Positions 61,501-64,000 of a stretch of 64,000 nt of DNA are shown here, piece after piece (position 1 is the first letter of the stretch; each line of letters opens with the position of its first letter). The DNA lies in the NCBI RefSeq assembly GCF_000003855.2, contig NW_003101648.1, positions 286,324 to 350,323 of the forward strand, given 5' to 3'. The notes beneath the pieces were generated by a model. It had not been told where the DNA came from. It made no database searches and worked only from the letters and a program-made list of their open reading frames with translations. Source of the stretch: Blastomyces gilchristii SLH14081. Its lineage: Eukaryota; Ascomycota; Eurotiomycetes; Onygenales; Ajellomycetaceae. The translations under genes and the position numbers were made by a program.

Positions 61501-63343
61501 CTGAAGTGTCTTTAAATTTGAGATAATCACAGATTATAAGAATCTCAAATACTTCATCATCACTTATAAGCTTACAGAATAACAGATGTGATGATTCAAG
61601 CTATTAAGTTATTTTCATTTCACAATACACTACTGTTCTAGCAGTCAGAACTTAATGACAGATGCTTTTTTATAATGAGAGTAAGATATATCTTTTAATG
61701 TAACAGACACTTATTGAATAAACTGAGAACATCAGCTCTTAGATCTGAAGACATTGATTGATTAAGATGAAATAACTTATAACACTATACACACTTCTCT
61801 GATTAGAGTATTCTCTCTCTGAACTGACACTGACACTGATATCTCTACTTCTTCTACACTGAATGAACTGTAGTATATAGCAGCTCAGACTGATGAACTT
61901 CTTCAGACTCTCACTGAAGTAGTATAATAAGAAGCATCTTGATTCTCTTCAGAATTATGTATAAAGACTGATATCTTGAAATGTTCAATTGATAATAATA
62001 ATACTCTGTGATTCTGTGAATAATGCTGAGTCTCTCACTCTGAACTCTTATATACTTGAATAATGTAAGAGATGTATAACTCATATATAACTGATTATCT
62101 GAGCTGTGAATAACTGTATTAAATAATCTCTCAAAAATTCTACTGATCTGAGATATTAAACAGTATCAGACATTTTATCTGAAACTGCAATCATTATTCT
62201 TTCATCATCTTATAAAAGAACTGTAGAAAAGATCTGTTGAAACTGCTTAATATCTCTGATAAAATCTGATAAGATGTAATAATTAACTTTACTATTAATC
62301 TCTTTAAGAGTAAGAGTGATAGAAACATTCTGATTATTATGAACTGATTAAGCAAAGATATAATATTGAAATCTTGTAATAAGATAAATGCTGAATAAGT
62401 TACTGAAGCTTTTCTACAGAGTCTGTTCTATCAGATATATAAATTACTGAGATCTATAGTATTGAATTGAGACTGTCAATTTGTAAGCATTCTCTGAACA
62501 AGAATCTATCAAGTTCTCAAGATTATATACTGTTTATTAACTATCTATCACTCTGAGACTAATAATGTATCAGAACAGATAATTCAGACTGTAAAGAATT
62601 ATCTTTATAAGTTCTGTAATTACTTATAAGATGATTAACATAATCTTCTTCTACATGCAGAGATTGCTATTAACAGCTGAGATGCTGTTTTAACAGATAT
62701 AAGTCTGTTATTTCTTACATATGAATTTCACATGAAAGTGTTGAATCTTCTACAGATTATACATTTCACACTGAATCTTCACAGTCTGATTCAGATTGCT
62801 GATAATATAGTAACAAAGCTCTGAGATATCTATGACTGAGCAGAGGTCTCTATGACAACTGTGAAACAAGATTAAGAAAATCAAGTTAATATCTGATAAG
62901 ATTCTGCAGAACAGTATAAGATAGAAGATCTTATATAATTAAATCTTAAAAATATACAGATCATATATTCATTCTGCACATTGAATTATCACTATCTGAA
63001 ATACATAGTGACAGAAGTTCTAGACAGTTATAACTACTATCTTGATACTCTGTCAGAAATTTATAATGTGTTTTATACAAGCTTGATCTGCTGCACTGTC
63101 ACTGATCTATTCTCTTCTCAACTGACTTTCAACTGACAGCCGCCAGGGATCATAGAAGAGAATAATAAACTTGAGTGAGAGATTGAGAATATTCTTGATA
63201 AGAGACCTCACAGCCGCGGCTGACAATATCTTGTAAAATGAGTCAGCTATAATTGTCTGATCTGGACTCTTAGTTTCATATTATCTGAGACCGCGGCCCT
63301 TGACTGATGAGAGCTATGTATAATCAGGGAAGAGAGAGGCTAA
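58519..63343 (+). pseudogene. H-c gag-pol polyprotein (chromovirus), decayed
   Basis: Gag starts with Met-Ser-Asn-Asp-Asn at 58519. A CCHC knuckle at 59446-59487 has Cys-x2-Cys…His…Cys (Gly replaced by Glu next to His). A protease-like Ile-Asp-Ser-Ser is near 59765. RT from about 60490 (Lys-Lys-Phe-Ile-Tyr-Ile) with the box Val-Tyr-Leu-Asn-Asp-Ile at about 60865. RNase H to about 61680, integrase, and a chromodomain at about 63160-63310 (Asn-Ile-Leu-Asp-Lys-Arg then Gln-Tyr-Leu-Val-Lys). The last about 200 bp keep CpG sites. Frequent TGA and TAA stops. Its frame runs up to the 3' LTR. Confidence 0.88.
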
Positions 63344-63875
63344 TGTAGCAGGCTGCGCCTGATCAATCATATAGACTATTTCATTACACTTCATAGATTC
63401 CGCTGAAGGCTCCGATTCTCGGTCATTCTTGATCATCAATTCCCAGCCGTCACAAACGCGTATAAATTCTCCCGCCTCAAAACTTCACTGCGTACACCAT
63501 CATATATATATATAAATATTCACTTCAATCACTGATTCTCACATTTTCTCTTTCTTTTCCTTCTTTAATGTTTTTCACTTTGTATTATAAGATCTATATT
63601 GTCAAATGATTTCAAAGTATCAGAAGATGTTAAAATACTGCAATTTGTAAACAGTTTTTGTATTCTGAGCTGGAATTTTCTGATTTTGCATATCTGAAAT
63701 TGATGAATGTATAATAGTTAACTTTATAGATATAGGAAAAACCCTGAGAACTTTTAGTTCTCAGGTAGATGTCATAGTCTCTGACTGCATACATCTATAA
63801 TTGAAGAATAATAATAATAATAATAATAATAAGATCTATATATTATACTGATCTATTCAGTGTAGGCCTCTTACA
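63344..63875 (+). repeat. H-c 3' LTR, split by LINE tail L5
   Basis: TGTAGCAGGCTGCGCC at 63344 to GCCTCTTACA at 63875; about 290 bp when L5 and one target copy are removed. It keeps many CpG sites. Directly followed by H-d pol sequence. Confidence 0.9.
63600..63830 (+). mobile_element. L5, severely 5'-truncated LINE (3' tail only)
   Basis: 231 bp of the LINE 3' UTR, from 'tgtcaaatgatttcaaag' through the twin stem-loop (63743-63765 and following) to about eight AAT units. An exact 11-bp TSD aagatctatat (63589-63599 and 63831-63841) proves independent insertion into the LTR. Confidence 0.95.
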
Positions 63876-64000
63876 GTATCTGTATATCTCAATGACATTC
63901 TCATCTTCACTGATGAGTTCAGAAAAGAATATTAAGAACATGTATGAAGAGTATTACAATAATTATGAGAAGCAGAACTATTAATAGATATTGATAAGTG
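63876..64000 (+). pseudogene. H-d, RT fragment of a further H copy
   Basis: Matches H-c from about 60861 (Ser-Val-Tyr-Leu-Asn-Asp-Ile RT box onward) and continues past the window end. It begins exactly after the H-c LTR, so H-c probably inserted into this older copy. Confidence 0.82.

Larger units (their letters stand above)
45781..63875 (+). mobile_element. H-c, plus-strand gypsy H copy split by hAT T
   Basis: Pieces: 45781-45805 (leader remnant, left of T), then 58503-63875 (gag, pol, 3' LTR). Removing T and one 8-bp target copy joins them and gives a leader like that of H-a just upstream of the gag ATG. The 5' LTR and most of the leader are missing, replaced at 45780 by the L4 tail. It lies head to head with H-a, with G2 and L4 in between. 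Confidence 0.82.

Noticed and set aside
1..64000. CRISPR arrays, rRNA genes, bacterial-type operons
   Set aside because: No regularly spaced short repeats, no rRNA-like blocks, no ribosome-binding-site pattern; all repeats are explained by transposons.

Overview
This window is a gene-free nest of transposable elements from a nuclear genome, most likely a filamentous ascomycete. The evidence is a fungal-type hAT transposase, two Ty3/gypsy chromoviruses, a Tad1/I-like LINE with RNase H, a 64-bp intron, and very heavy C-to-T / G-to-A decay of repeats (RIP-like). No host gene was found. Almost every coding sequence is a pseudogene whose frame is readable but punctuated by TGA, TAA and TAG. GC-rich islands survive at LINE 5' ends, some LTRs, the 506-bp hAT copies and one SINE.

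Families (names are mine). LINE 'L': five copies, L1 (1-6047, minus, cut by the window edge), L2 (14133-20946), L3 (33705-41347, full length), L4 (30633-45780, split by L3) and L5 (63600-63830, only the 3' tail). Gypsy 'G' (213-bp LTRs): G1 (6048-13521, minus) and G2 (22332-30632, plus). Gypsy 'H' (318-bp LTRs): H-a (13522-22331, minus, partial), H-b (49685-55914, minus, complete), H-c (45781-63875, plus, split) and H-d (63876 to the window end). hAT 'T' (45806-58494, split) and its 506-bp non-autonomous derivative 'M': M1, M3 and M4. One SINE lies at 25492-26568.

Layout and order of insertion, read from target-site duplications (TSDs) and from empty sites in sister copies: L2 sits in H-a; M1 in G1; the SINE in G2; L3 in L4; T in H-c; H-b in T; M3 in H-b; M4 in the right end of T; L5 in the H-c LTR. 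G1+L1 point left and G2+L4 point right around H-a. Both pairs share the same G-to-LINE junction and neither G has a TSD, so they look like duplicates of one composite unit in inverted orientation.

How the parts relate: the SINE has a tRNA-like pol III promoter head and ends in about 328 bp of the LINE 3' tail, including its two stem-loops and AAT repeat, so it was probably mobilised by the LINE machinery. T encodes a hAT transposase and a second, spliced, unrecognised gene; M shares T's termini and 8-bp TSD length and is its likely dependent. The most noteworthy items are this SINE/LINE pair, the T/M pair with its extra gene, the chimeric LINE 5' ends, and a mutation pattern in which Trp codons decay to TGA far more often than to TAG.
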